Shown: in pieces, positions 46,103-55,378 of the stretch | Position numbering within the stretch: position 1 is the first letter of the stretch | Layout: each line of letters starts with the position of its first letter | Notes under the pieces: generated by a model | Databases searched by the model: none | What the model saw: the letters and a program-made list of their open reading frames with translations, nothing else | Told to the model about the DNA's origin: nothing | Position numbers and translations under genes: made by a program | DNA from: Cerasicoccus frondis | GTDB taxonomy: Bacteria > Verrucomicrobiota > Verrucomicrobiia > Opitutales > Cerasicoccaceae | Assembly (NCBI GenBank): GCA_031296915.1 | Contig: JAVDPC010000006.1 | Location: forward strand, 62,001-126,000 | Reading direction: 5' to 3' | Length of the DNA stretch: 64,000 nucleotides

Positions 46103-48388
46103 ATGAAAACAGGGTTAGGCAACGAAGTGGCGTCCAAAGACGCAGTGGTATCAGGTTCCTCCTCGCCATGGCGGGGATTCACGCCGGGTGATTGGACGGA
46201 CTCAATCGACGTCCGTGATTTCATCCAGAAAAACCATGCGCCTTATCTCGACGGTGACGAGTTTCTCTGCGAACCAACAGAGCGGACACTCAAGCTTTGG
46301 GATGCGCTGAAGGATTTACTCGCACAAGAACGCGCTGCTGGCGGCGTCCTCGACGCCGACGATAAAGTCGTTGGCAAAGTCGATTCGCACGGCGCGGGTT
46401 ACATCGTGCAGGAGTTGGAGCAGATAGTCGGTCTCCAGACGGACAAGCCGCTCAAGCGCGCACTCTTGCCCTACGGCGGACTGCGGATCGCCGCCAAAGC
46501 GCTTCAAGCCCACGGACGCGAGATTGATCCGGAAACAGCGGATACATTCCTGAAGCATCGCAAGACTCATAACGACGGCGTTTTCGACGCCTACACTGAC
46601 GACATTCGCGCCGCCCGGAGCGCTGGTATCGTGACTGGCCTCCCCGACGGGTATGGCCGGGGCCGAATCATCGGCGATTATCGCCGCGTCGCCCTCTACG
46701 GTGTAAATCGTCTGATTGCGGATAAGCAGGAGCTGATCCAGACCATGCAGGACGAAGCATTCACCGAAGAGTGGGTCCGAGAGCGCGAAGAAATTGCGGA
46801 TCAAGTCCGCGCCTTAAAAGCGCTCAAGAAGATGGCCGCCGCTTACGGCATTGACATTTCCCAACCTGCGCAAACTGGTCAGCAAGCCGTCCAGTGGACG
46901 TATTTTGGCTACCTCGGCGCAGTCAAGGAGCAGAACGGCGCAGCGATGTCCTTTGGCCGCGCCTCGACCTTCTTCGACATCTACTTCGAGCGCGACTTGC
47001 GGGAAGGGACCATTGACGAGGCAGGCATTCAGGAAATCATCGACCACCTGGTCATGAAGATGCGCATCGTGCGCTTCATCCGCACCGCTGACTATGACGA
47101 GTTGTTCTCCGGCGACCCGACCTGGGTCACCGAAAGCATCGGCGGCGTGGGTGAAGATGGTCGGCCACTCGTTGGCAAAAGCAGCTACCGCATGCTTCAC
47201 ACCTTGCGGAACCTCGGCCCCTCCCCCGAGCCCAATTTAACCGTTCTCTGGTCGGAAAAATTGCCGCAGACGTTTAAAGATTTCTGCGCGAAGATTTCCA
47301 TCGAAACCAGTTCGATCCAATATGAGAACGACGATCTCATGCGCCCATACTGGGGTGACGACTACGGCATCGCCTGCTGCGTCTCCGCCATGCGCATCGG
47401 CAAGCAAATGCAGTTCTTCGGCGCCCGCGCCAACCTCGCCAAAGCTCTACTTTACGCAATTAATGGCGGCGTTGATGAAAAGAGTGGCAACCAGGTCGCC
47501 CCGGCATCTCCCGCATTTGAGGGCGAATATCTCGACTACACAGACCTGACTCAGCGGTTCGATCGCATGATGGACTGGCTCGCCAAGACCTACGTCAAGG
47601 CGCTGAACATCATCCATTACATGCATGATAAATACAGCCCTGAGCACCTCATGATGTCGCTGCATGACCGCACGATCTTCCGCACCATGGCTTGCGGCAT
47701 CGCGGGCCTGTCCGTCGCTGCTGACTCGCTGTCAGCCGTGAAGTATGCCAAGGTCAAAGTCATCCGTAACGAAGACGGCCTGGCCTGTGATTACGAAGTT
47801 CAAGGCGAATACCCGGCCTACGGCAACAATGACGACCGCGCGGACGACATCGCCTGCAAGCTCGTTGAAACCTTCATGGACAAGATTCGTGAGCAGCCGA
47901 CCTACCGTAACTCGGTGCCGACTCAGTCGATCCTGACCATCACTTCCAACGTCGTTTACGGCAAGAAGACTGGCAACACGCCGGACGGCCGCAAGGCTGG
48001 CGAGCCCTTCGCACCGGGTGCCAACCCGATGCACGGCCGCGACCGCAACGGCGCCATCGCGTCGATGTCCTCCGTAGCCAAGCTCCCTTACGATCAGAGC
48101 CAGGACGGCATTTCCTACACCTTCTCCATCGTTCCCAAGGCCTTGGGCAAGGACGACGGCGAGCGCGTGAACAACCTCGTTGACCTGCTGGACGGCTACT
48201 TCACCAACAAGGGCCACCACATCAACGTGAACGTGTTCGACCGCGAAACCCTCCAGGACGCCATGGACCATCCGGAGAAGTATCCGCAGCTGACCGTGCG
48301 CGTGTCGGGCTACGCCGTGAACTTCATCAAGCTCACGCGAGAGCAACAGATCGACCTCATCAACCGCACCTTCCACGGCTCATTCTAA
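46103..48388 (+). CDS. pflB: Formate C-acetyltransferase (pyruvate formate-lyase)
   Basis: A 761-residue glycyl-radical enzyme that splits pyruvate with CoA into acetyl-CoA and formate under anoxic conditions. The adjacent active-site cysteines are in [14 protein letters not shown] at about residues 425-426, the radical glycine is in [12 protein letters not shown] near residue 736, and the last residues INRTFHGSF are typical. The N-terminus ([20 protein letters not shown]) is standard. I use ATG at 46103; a TTG six codons upstream is also in frame. It is followed by its activase pflA and a formate-type transporter, giving a three-gene anaerobic unit. Confidence 0.95.
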   Translation: MKTGLGNEVASKDAVVSGSSSPWRGFTPGDWTDSIDVRDFIQKNHAPYLDGDEFLCEPTERTLKLWDALKDLLAQERAAGGVLDADDKVVGKVDSHGAGYIVQELEQIVGLQTDKPLKRALLPYGGLRIAAKALQAHGREIDPETADTFLKHRKTHNDGVFDAYTDDIRAARSAGIVTGLPDGYGRGRIIGDYRRVALYGVNRLIADKQELIQTMQDEAFTEEWVREREEIADQVRALKALKKMAAAYGIDISQPAQTGQQAVQWTYFGYLGAVKEQNGAAMSFGRASTFFDIYFERDLREGTIDEAGIQEIIDHLVMKMRIVRFIRTADYDELFSGDPTWVTESIGGVGEDGRPLVGKSSYRMLHTLRNLGPSPEPNLTVLWSEKLPQTFKDFCAKISIETSSIQYENDDLMRPYWGDDYGIACCVSAMRIGKQMQFFGARANLAKALLYAINGGVDEKSGNQVAPASPAFEGEYLDYTDLTQRFDRMMDWLAKTYVKALNIIHYMHDKYSPEHLMMSLHDRTIFRTMACGIAGLSVAADSLSAVKYAKVKVIRNEDGLACDYEVQGEYPAYGNNDDRADDIACKLVETFMDKIREQPTYRNSVPTQSILTITSNVVYGKKTGNTPDGRKAGEPFAPGANPMHGRDRNGAIASMSSVAKLPYDQSQDGISYTFSIVPKALGKDDGERVNNLVDLLDGYFTNKGHHINVNVFDRETLQDAMDHPEKYPQLTVRVSGYAVNFIKLTREQQIDLINRTFHGSF

Positions 48389-48409
48389 CCGCAGGCGACT
48401 GTGTCCCGA

Positions 48410-48416
48410 AAGGAGG
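48410..48416 (+). promoter_or_regulatory. Strong ribosome binding site for pflA
   Basis: AAGGAGG lies five bases before the ATG at 48422, with near-perfect Shine-Dalgarno complementarity. It fixes the pflA start at 48422 and argues against the upstream GTG at 48401, which is in frame but within the same untranslated stretch. Confidence 0.85.
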
Positions 48417-48421
48417 CAGAC

Positions 48422-49216
48422 ATGTATGCGAACTGCAGTTTCACCAATGCGGCCGCGACCGAGCTAACCATGCCCGGCGCGGTCCCGGGACCTGACACCG
48501 AGGGCGTCGTCGAGACTATCGAGACTTGCGGCGCCGTCGATGGCCCGGGCCTACGGTATGTGGTCTTTACGCGCGGCTGCCCGCTGCGCTGCCAGTATTG
48601 CCACAACCCGGAAACCCAGGGCAAGCCGAAGGGCGACATCACCACGGCGGAGAAGGTCCTGGCCGACGTTAAGCGCTACAAGGCGTTTATCAAGCGGGGC
48701 GGCTTGACGATCAGTGGCGGCGAACCGCTGATGCAGGCTGACTTCGTGCACGCGATCTTCAAGGGAGCTAAAGAAGCGGGCATCCACACGGCGCTCGACA
48801 CCTCGGGCTTCCTGGGCGCGCGCGCATCCGATGAACTCTTGAAGCACGTGGACCTCGTCCTGCTCGACATTAAGAGCGGGCTTTCCTCCACGTATAAAAA
48901 CGTCACCGGCGTGCAGCTTTCCCCGACTTTAGACTTTGCCCAGCGGCTCGATGCCCTGGGTAAATCTATGTGGATCCGCTTTGTGCTCGTGCCCGGCCTG
49001 ACCGACAGCGAGCGCAACATCGAGGCGGTGGCCAAGTTTGTCGCCACGCTCAAGCACGTGGACCGGGTGGAGATCCTGCCCTTCCACAAAATGGGCGAGC
49101 ACAAATACGAGCACACCGGCCTGACCTACAACCTGTCCAACACACCGACTCCCACGCGGGAGCAGGTCGAAACCGCCCGGGCCATCTTCGCCCGGCATGG
49201 GGTTGAGGCACGGTAA
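48422..49216 (+). CDS. pflA: Pyruvate formate-lyase activating enzyme (radical SAM)
   Basis: A 264-residue radical SAM enzyme that makes the glycyl radical on PflB. The cluster motif CX3CX2C is RGCPLRCQYCHNPET, followed by GLTISGGEPLMQADFV and LDTSGFLGARASDEL and a later ILPFHKMGEHKYEHTGL segment typical of PflA. The start at 48422 has an excellent ribosome binding site. It lies 33 bases after pflB. A palindromic repeat unit begins 23 bases after its stop. Confidence 0.95.
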   Translation: MYANCSFTNAAATELTMPGAVPGPDTEGVVETIETCGAVDGPGLRYVVFTRGCPLRCQYCHNPETQGKPKGDITTAEKVLADVKRYKAFIKRGGLTISGGEPLMQADFVHAIFKGAKEAGIHTALDTSGFLGARASDELLKHVDLVLLDIKSGLSSTYKNVTGVQLSPTLDFAQRLDALGKSMWIRFVLVPGLTDSERNIEAVAKFVATLKHVDRVEILPFHKMGEHKYEHTGLTYNLSNTPTPTREQVETARAIFARHGVEAR

Positions 49217-49239
49217 GCGAGACGCCGAATTAACGAATA

Positions 49240-49384
49240 AAGGTAGCGCGGATCGTCCCCGATCCGCAAGGATTGGTGAAATGAATCAATAGGTTCGCGA
49301 AAGCGGGTTGCGCCATTGCGCCTAATGCGAACCGATGGCGCTTACAGCCGCTGCTTGCGGATCGGGGACGATCCGCGCTACCTT
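49240..49384. repeat. 145-bp palindromic repeat element with about 31-bp terminal inverted repeats
   Basis: Left end AAGGTAGCGCGGATCGTCCC then CGATCCGCAAG, right end its exact reverse complement. Each terminal repeat can itself fold (GCGGATCG and CGATCCGC around TCCC), giving a nested hairpin. The middle of about 80 bases contains GGTTCGC and GCGAACC, further inverted. It sits between pflA and the transporter gene, so it may act as a terminator or mRNA stabiliser within the operon. It is a different sequence from the repeats near 16.7 kb and from the MITEs. Confidence 0.7.
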
Positions 49385-49439
49385 ATTTCAGCTATTTCAA
49401 TTTTATCCGATTCAAGATACAAACCATTTAGAAATCAAA

Positions 49440-50717
49440 ATGGATAAGATCAAAAACCGTTGGCTCATTGCCGCATCGACGATGGGGGTGCACGTCTCCA
49501 TTGGCAGCGTTTACGCCTACAGTGTGTTCAAGAAACCGCTGTTGGAGGCCGTTGGCTGGCAGCCGTCGCAGACGGCGTGGTCGTTTAGCATCGCGATCCT
49601 GGTGCTCGGCTTGTCGGCGTCGTTTCTCGGCGTGAAGGTCGAGAAGATGGGCCCGCGACTCAGCGGTCAGATCGCGGCGGTGTTTTACGGACTCGGGCTG
49701 ATCCTGGCTGGCGTCGCCGTGCAGCAGGCGCAGATCTGGATGTTCTATCTGGGCTACGGCGTCATCGCGGGCATCGGCCTCGGCATTGGCTACATCTGCC
49801 CGGTCTCGACGCTGGTTAAATGGTTTCCCGACCGACGCGGGCTCGCGACCGGCTTGGCCGTGATGGGCTTTGGCTTCGGCGCGCTCTTTGCCAGCAAAAT
49901 CTTTGTCCTGCTGATTCACAGCTTCGGCATCCCGGCAACGTTCATCGGCGCCGGCATCACCTACTTCGTCATAATGATGGCTTCTTCGCGCTACCTCGCG
50001 CCGCCTCCCGAAGGCTGGGCGCCAGCGGGCATGGACTCTGCATCGCAAAGTAAGAAGAAGAAAGTCGTCCGCGAAGACCCCGTGCAACTCACCGCGAAAG
50101 AAGCCCTGCGCACGCGCCGTTTTTATTTCCTGTGGTCGATGCTGTTCATCAACATTACCTGTGGCATCGCGGTGATCTCGACCGCCTCACCGATGTCTCA
50201 ACAGATCGCGGGCCTCTCACCGGAAGCCGCCGCAACGATGGTCGGTCTAATGGGACTCTTCAACGGCCTCGGCCGCATCGGCTGGTCCGCGCTGAGTGAC
50301 TACCTCGGCCGCGCGGGCGTGTTTGGGATATTCTGCGTGCTGCAGTTCGGCATCTTCTTTGCGCTGCCACAGATCTCGCAGCCAATCCTTTTCCAAGCCG
50401 CGGTGTGCGTGATCATTTCATGCTACGGCGGCGGCTTCGCGCTGATGCCCGCCTTCATCGGCGACGTGTTCGGCGTCAAGCAGCTCTCGGCCATCCTCGG
50501 CAACCTGCTCACGGCCTGGGCTGCGGCAGGTGTAGTCGGCCCCATGCTCAGCGCCTTCGTCTACGAAAAGACGCAGAGCTACGCGATCAGCCTCTACATC
50601 TTTGGCGGCGCCTTCGTGGTGGGGCTAGTTTTATCTGTAGTGATGGCGTTGGAGTCCAAACGTCTACGAGAATCTACCGCAAAAGCACTGCTAAGGCCAG
50701 CAAACGTAATCGGTTAG
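49440..50717 (+). CDS. MFS transporter, oxalate/formate antiporter (OFA) family
   Basis: A 425-residue transporter with about 12 membrane segments. The first helix region, MGVHVSIGSVYAYSVFKKPL, is diagnostic for the OFA family, and KWFPDRRGLATGLAVMGFG and GLFNGLGRIGWSALSDYLGR are the usual MFS loop motifs. Substrates in the family include oxalate/formate and other small carboxylates. Because it follows pflB and pflA, formate or a related acid is the likely cargo. The ATG at 49440 excludes a frame that extends back across the palindromic repeat. Its stop overlaps by a few bases with the acyltransferase on the other strand. Confidence 0.9.
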   Translation: MDKIKNRWLIAASTMGVHVSIGSVYAYSVFKKPLLEAVGWQPSQTAWSFSIAILVLGLSASFLGVKVEKMGPRLSGQIAAVFYGLGLILAGVAVQQAQIWMFYLGYGVIAGIGLGIGYICPVSTLVKWFPDRRGLATGLAVMGFGFGALFASKIFVLLIHSFGIPATFIGAGITYFVIMMASSRYLAPPPEGWAPAGMDSASQSKKKKVVREDPVQLTAKEALRTRRFYFLWSMLFINITCGIAVISTASPMSQQIAGLSPEAAATMVGLMGLFNGLGRIGWSALSDYLGRAGVFGIFCVLQFGIFFALPQISQPILFQAAVCVIISCYGGGFALMPAFIGDVFGVKQLSAILGNLLTAWAAAGVVGPMLSAFVYEKTQSYAISLYIFGGAFVVGLVLSVVMALESKRLRESTAKALLRPANVIG

Positions 50718-51757
50718 CCCGCTTTGGCGCTTGCATTTCGCTTAAACTTTCTACGCCAGCGTTCAACCGGCTCATCGATCAACTTTATCGCAATGTAGCT
50801 AATAATGAGCACCGAACAATAGCCCAGAACAAGGAATACAAGTCCATCTTTTGTTAGATATGACCTTCTAAGCTCTTGCCCCGAAATCAGATAAATCATT
50901 GCAGCCCCTTGCCAATGGCATAAATACATTGGGTAGCTAAATTTCCCAACAAACACATCCACCTTCCTTAGCCATCCAACTGGTTTTTGTTCATTAAGGC
51001 TAACAACAACAAGGATCATGAGTAATAAATTTACATATAATCCTGCACCCATCATATAGTTATCAAATATCTTGTATTGTATAAAATACGAAAACGCAAA
51101 ATTTAGACATATAGCTATCATTAAAACAACTGGAGTCAGAGGAAATTTAATAAATTTCACTCGGTCAATTTTTTCTCGATAGTGAAATAGCATAGCGCCA
51201 ATGGAGAAAGGTAGACTTGCAGCAGGAATAGGAAAATATCGGTCATACCATAGGTCAGAAGGCAGTGTGATCAGAAGGAACACAGTGTAAATCACACTCT
51301 GTATAAACCAAATCTTAGTCATCTCGCGAGTTCGAGATAAACCCAAACCAATCATTACATAGAAAAACAATTCTACAGTCAGCGCCCACGAAGCGGGAGA
51401 AAGCCTCGGCTCACTATCTACTGAGAACACTAAAAACAGATTCTGAAACCATTCAAAAAAATCCCCAGGAGGATATAAATTATTTTTCAACCCGGAAATG
51501 CTACCCCATAGAAAAATGATAGCTAAACTTAAAATAATCGAAAACCAATAAGTAGGGTAAATACGAAGAAATCGATTAATATAAAAATCATAACGACCCG
51601 CCCTACTGTATCCATATGTGTTATGCATAACAAAGGTCATTAAGTATCCACTCAATACATAAAACCCGAATACGGCATACATCCCAAGAAACTTTGGACC
51701 AAATAAATGCCCAACTACCACAAACGTTGCCAAAATGGTCCTAAAAATCCCAAACAT
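50714..51757 (-). CDS. Acyltransferase 3 family membrane protein (OafA-like)
   Basis: A 347-residue integral membrane acyltransferase with about ten helices. Family marks are VVGHLFGPKFLGMYAVFGFYV with GHLFG near the N-terminus, INRFLRIYPTYWFSIILSL, and SPASWALTVELFFYVMIGLG. Such proteins add acetyl or other acyl groups to surface sugars, peptidoglycan or lipids. The base composition is clearly more AT-rich than the neighbours, with long A/T runs, which suggests recent acquisition. I chose the ATG at 51757; a TTG at 51793 is also possible. Confidence 0.85.
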   Translation of the reverse strand: MFGIFRTILATFVVVGHLFGPKFLGMYAVFGFYVLSGYLMTFVMHNTYGYSRAGRYDFYINRFLRIYPTYWFSIILSLAIIFLWGSISGLKNNLYPPGDFFEWFQNLFLVFSVDSEPRLSPASWALTVELFFYVMIGLGLSRTREMTKIWFIQSVIYTVFLLITLPSDLWYDRYFPIPAASLPFSIGAMLFHYREKIDRVKFIKFPLTPVVLMIAICLNFAFSYFIQYKIFDNYMMGAGLYVNLLLMILVVVSLNEQKPVGWLRKVDVFVGKFSYPMYLCHWQGAAMIYLISGQELRRSYLTKDGLVFLVLGYCSVLIISYIAIKLIDEPVERWRRKFKRNASAKAG

Positions 51758-52054
51758 GGCACAAGTTTGGGTTAATAACTCTAGGAACCGCAAGCTGAGA
51801 ATTTCAAGAGGCGGCGCAGCGTTATATGAGTTTGCGAGATTCTTATGACACTAAGCAATGAGACACGCTACGATCTGTATTCACTAAAGAGCTAGCTGCA
51901 AAATGTGGTTACGCGTGCCAAAGAGACAACTCGTGCCCCCGAACCGTTACAAGTGATACCTTAGCTAAACGCGATGATCATGACGATATCATGGGGTATT
52001 GATAAGATTTGGGGTTGAATCGGTGACGGAATTGGATGTTTTAGACCGTTCACC
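51758..52054. other. Intergenic gap before cysS
   Basis: About 300 bases of AT-leaning sequence between the acyltransferase start and cysS. I see no gene, no clear promoter and no T-box; an imperfect ATCATGACGATATCAT symmetry at about 51976-51993 is not convincing. Confidence 0.3.
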
Positions 52055-53548
52055 ATGGCCATAGAACTACATGACACGCTCACCCGCAGCCGGAAAACGC
52101 TCGTCCCCTCGGACGGTGAAACCTACCGGTTCTACTGCTGCGGTCCCACGGTCTATGGCCCGGCGCACATCGGCAATTTTCGCGCTTTCGTAGTGCAAGA
52201 CGTGCTGCGACGCGTAATCGAAACCGATTTTCTGGCGCACACCGATCCTAGCCAGACGCCCATCGCACTCAAGCACGTGCGGAACATCACCGACGTCGAC
52301 GATAAGACGATTCGCACCAGCCAAAAGCTCGGTGAAACACTCAAGGCGTTCACCGAAAAGTGGACGGAGAAATTTCACGCTGATTGCGCTGCGCTGAACT
52401 GCCTCCCTCCCCATGTCGAACCGCGCGCAACGGAACACATTCCAGAGCAAGTCGCGCTGGTGGAGCAATTGCTCTCGGGCGGTTTTGCTTATGTTGGCGG
52501 TGACGGGTCAGTTTACTTTAAAGTCTGCGCCTGCGAGCACTATGGCGAACTTTCCCATCTGGACCGTGCTCAACTGCAAACGCAAAACGAAAACAGTGCG
52601 GGCGAAGTTAACGACGCAGACGAGTACGAACGCGAATCGGTGAGCGACTTCGCCCTCTGGAAAGCGCACAAGCCAGAAGATGGCGACAACAAATGGCCCG
52701 GGCCCAAACACCCCGACACTGGCGAGCAGATCGTTGGTCGCCCCGGCTGGCACCTTGAGTGCTCGGCCATGAGCACTGCCTACCTGGGAGACAGTTTCGA
52801 CCTCCACGGAGGCGGTGTTGACCTGTGCTTTCCTCACCATGAAAACGAAATCGCACAGAGCGAATCAGCCAACGGCAACCGGCCATTCTGCCACCACTGG
52901 TTCCACAACGCGCACCTCATGGTCGAAGGCAAAAAGATGTCCAAGAGCCTGGGCAATCTTTACACTCTGGAAGAGCTTGCTCAAGAGGGACACTCCCCGA
53001 TGGCAGTCCGCTACGTACTCATCAATGGGCACTACCGCTCCCAGCTCAATTTTACCTTCAACGGATTGAAAGCTGCCGCCAGCGCCATGGCCAAGCTCGA
53101 AAAGGCAGTGCGACCGATTTTGGAAATAGTTGGCATGAGCCCAGAGGAATTTCGCGCAATTTGCGGTCAGCCAACTTCCCTTGCGACGACCGGTATGTTC
53201 GTACGCGCGTGGGAAAACCTCTGCGACGATTTGAACGTTCCAGGAGCCTTGGGCGAAATCTTCAGCACGATCAGCGACTTGAATGACCCCGCTTACGAAA
53301 AGAGCGCGATTACGGGACAGTTGATGTCATTGGCTGGCTTGCTTTACTGCATGGGCTTGGAGCTATTTACGACTCCGGAAGCTCCTAAAACCGAAGCGCC
53401 GGAACACGTTGTTCAACTTGCAGCACAGCGTTGGGAGGCCAAACAAAGCCGCGACTTCACCACGGCCGACGCCCTGCGCGCCGAAATTCAAAATGCCGGC
53501 TGGGTAGTCCTCGATAGCAAAGATGGCTACGAACTCGAGCCGGTGTAG
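52055..53548 (+). CDS. cysS: Cysteinyl-tRNA synthetase
   Basis: A 497-residue class I aminoacyl-tRNA synthetase that attaches cysteine to its tRNA. The HIGH motif is GPAHIGNFRAFV near residue 35, the KMSKS motif is GKKMSKSLGNLYTL near residue 290, and the zinc/active-site block LHGGGVDLCFPHHENEIAQS lies between them. The end has the short anticodon-binding tail typical of CysRS (QSRDFTTADALRAEIQNAGW). It is convergent with the STAS gene. Confidence 0.95.
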   Translation: MAIELHDTLTRSRKTLVPSDGETYRFYCCGPTVYGPAHIGNFRAFVVQDVLRRVIETDFLAHTDPSQTPIALKHVRNITDVDDKTIRTSQKLGETLKAFTEKWTEKFHADCAALNCLPPHVEPRATEHIPEQVALVEQLLSGGFAYVGGDGSVYFKVCACEHYGELSHLDRAQLQTQNENSAGEVNDADEYERESVSDFALWKAHKPEDGDNKWPGPKHPDTGEQIVGRPGWHLECSAMSTAYLGDSFDLHGGGVDLCFPHHENEIAQSESANGNRPFCHHWFHNAHLMVEGKKMSKSLGNLYTLEELAQEGHSPMAVRYVLINGHYRSQLNFTFNGLKAAASAMAKLEKAVRPILEIVGMSPEEFRAICGQPTSLATTGMFVRAWENLCDDLNVPGALGEIFSTISDLNDPAYEKSAITGQLMSLAGLLYCMGLELFTTPEAPKTEAPEHVVQLAAQRWEAKQSRDFTTADALRAEIQNAGWVVLDSKDGYELEPV

Positions 53549-53563
53549 CGCGGCAGATAACCT

Positions 53564-53926
53564 CTAAACACCCTGCTGGACGTTCTTTAAATAGGCGTCC
53601 ATCTCTTCTGTGCTTTGAAAAACTTCGCGCAACGGTATCGCTTTCACGATGTCGAATACCTTCTCTACCTGTGGCGATAAATTGGCGAAAACCACCTGTC
53701 CACCACGAGCAGTCATTTCACGACGCAGCTTCGCGAAAGAGCGGAGCCCGGCGCTGGAGATGTATGACAAGTCCTTAAGATCAAGTGCAGCCGCTTTGAT
53801 TTTTGGTCCAAATTTATCCTGCACGTACTGATCAAACTCAGGCGCAGAATTGGAGTCCAGTTCACCATTGAGAAAGCAGGTGATGCGACCATTCGATAGC
53901 TCGATGGAATCGATTTGTAATGTCAT
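53564..53926 (-). CDS. STAS-domain anti-sigma factor antagonist
   Basis: A 120-residue protein with the SpoIIAA/RsbV fold; the phosphorylatable serine lies in LSYISSAGLRSFAKL at residues 57-58 and the preceding hydrophobic strand is AAALDLKDL. It would bind or release an anti-sigma factor depending on its phosphorylation. Its ATG overlaps the TGA of the upstream HATPase gene (ATGA, 53923-53926), so the two are translated together as a partner-switching pair. Confidence 0.9.
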   Translation of the reverse strand: MTLQIDSIELSNGRITCFLNGELDSNSAPEFDQYVQDKFGPKIKAAALDLKDLSYISSAGLRSFAKLRREMTARGGQVVFANLSPQVEKVFDIVKAIPLREVFQSTEEMDAYLKNVQQGV

Positions 53927-54396
53927 GATGATATAGTAGAGAAAGCAGGCATCTTAACGCTTAGGACATTTCGATTACCGCGTCGATTATATTCGATGCT
54001 CTCGGCGATTTCCCGCACAATGTAGAAGCCAAAACCGCCCTCCACTCGCACAGCGTCATCTGCAGCCAAGTCAGGCTGGGGGACTTCTAAAAGTGGATTA
54101 AATTGCGCACAGGGATCAACGATTGTCATCAAGACGGATCCTCGCACCGTACAGCTGAGCTCGATAACCCCGCCCTCTGGCAAAGAGGCGTGCTGCAGCA
54201 CATTGATGATGATTTCTTCTGCAGCCAACAGCGCGTCCGCAACAGCGCCTTCAGGCGTGGAGGCATCACGCAAGAAGTCAGCCAGACATGATTTGCATTC
54301 GCTCAGGTCACGTGTCTCTCGCAGTAAAGAACACCATTTTGTAGAATCAGCCATCAAGCTATTACGATAGCCGAAGTCCGCATAATGGCAAGTCAT
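53923..54396 (-). CDS. RsbW-type anti-sigma factor / HATPase serine kinase
   Basis: A 157-residue GHKL ATPase-domain protein. The N-box region EEIIINVLQHASLPEGG and the glycine-rich GGFGFYIVREIAESIEY define it, with SVKMP near the C-terminus. It would phosphorylate the STAS protein translated with it. The ATG could be at 54396 or at 54354; the longer one is given. No sigma factor gene is adjacent, so the target sigma factor is elsewhere, or the output is non-sigma. It diverges from the cNMP-FHA gene. Confidence 0.85.
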   Translation of the reverse strand: MTCHYADFGYRNSLMADSTKWCSLLRETRDLSECKSCLADFLRDASTPEGAVADALLAAEEIIINVLQHASLPEGGVIELSCTVRGSVLMTIVDPCAQFNPLLEVPQPDLAADDAVRVEGGFGFYIVREIAESIEYNRRGNRNVLSVKMPAFSTISS

Positions 54397-54501
54397 GATA
54401 GCAGCTAACCAAGCGGTGAAGACGGATTAACTTAGTCAGAATTTCCGGTGCTTTCTAGGGTCTAAAAGGCCATCCCAAGAGTTGTAGCCAAGCAACGGAG
54501 T

Positions 54502-55320
54502 ATGCTAAAAGGCCTAATTATGGAAAGAAGACGCTATGCTGCGGGGTCTGTTATCTTTCGAGAGGGAGATGAATCACAAGATGTTTACCGGATTGTCTCC
54601 GGCCAGGTGCAAATTGGCATCGATCATGGCAATGGCAAAGACTTGATTCTGGCGACATTGGGTGAGGAGGATATTTTTGGTGAGATGGCAATGATCGATG
54701 AGAGTCCACGGTCCGCAACTGCCTCTGTGTTGGAAGATTGCGATTTGGAAATCATGGAGCCGGGCGATTTCACCGAAACGTTCTTCACGAATCCAGTCGT
54801 GTTGGCGCCCTACCTTGCCTGTCTGATTGATCGCCTGCGCACTTCCAATGAGAAGATTTTTGACCTCACTCAGAAGCTCACTGAAAAAGCCAATGGCAAT
54901 GGCGTGTCGGCATTGCCCAAGCGCAGCAACAGTCGCTTCATTGGCACAGGGCTCGTGTTCATTCCAATGTCCCCTTTGGCCAAGCGTTCGATTCCATCAC
55001 CGCGCGTTCCAATCTCAAAGTTTCCATTCCGCATTGGCCGCTCCGGCAATAACGGGACAGACATCCTTCAGAAAAACGATCTTTCACTGATCAACATAGA
55101 TCCCAGCCAAGTCGCTAAGAATCACATATCGATTGAGCAAGAAGACGGCGCGATCTGGATTCGAGATCGCAAAACCAGGCGTGGCACCATTGTCAACGGC
55201 AAGCGTTTGCATCAAGATGACGGCGCTTTGGTTTGCCGCCTGACCAAGCAAGTGAACGAGATAATTCTGGGAGATGAAAAAAGCCCTGCGGTCTACGAGC
55301 TTCGCACGTTGCAGGCATAA
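54502..55320 (+). CDS. Cyclic-nucleotide-binding/FHA-domain regulatory protein
   Basis: A 272-residue protein. Residues 1-110 are a cNMP-binding (CRP-like) beta-roll: YAAGSVIFREGDESQDVYRI and FGEMAMIDESPRSATASVLE. Residues about 180-265 are an FHA domain: FPFRIGRSGNNGTDI, then VAKNHISIEQEDGAIWIRD and GTIVNGKRLHQDDG, which binds phosphothreonine. There is no DNA-binding helix-turn-helix, so it is a signalling adaptor rather than a transcription factor. Start is ATG 54502, or ATG 54520 which has a better-spaced AAAGG. The divergent neighbours are partner-switching regulators, which suggests a joint pathway. Confidence 0.85.
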   Translation: MLKGLIMERRRYAAGSVIFREGDESQDVYRIVSGQVQIGIDHGNGKDLILATLGEEDIFGEMAMIDESPRSATASVLEDCDLEIMEPGDFTETFFTNPVVLAPYLACLIDRLRTSNEKIFDLTQKLTEKANGNGVSALPKRSNSRFIGTGLVFIPMSPLAKRSIPSPRVPISKFPFRIGRSGNNGTDILQKNDLSLINIDPSQVAKNHISIEQEDGAIWIRDRKTRRGTIVNGKRLHQDDGALVCRLTKQVNEIILGDEKSPAVYELRTLQA

Positions 55321-55338
55321 TTAGGTTGCTGCATCGGT

Positions 55339-55368
55339 AGTTGGCCTGTGTAGTTGCAACAGCCAACT
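55339..55368 (+). repeat. Inverted repeat before the phosphotransferase start
   Basis: AGTTGGC and GCCAACT form a perfect seven-base stem with a 16-base loop, ending ten bases before the next ATG. It may end the cNMP-FHA transcript or mask the ribosome binding site of the next gene; there is no T-run. Confidence 0.35.
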
Positions 55369-55378
55369 TGCTTACTGT

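Noticed and set aside
49335..49439. N-terminal extension of the OFA transporter
   Set aside because: The extension is translated palindromic-repeat DNA; the ATG at 49440 begins the family-typical first helix.
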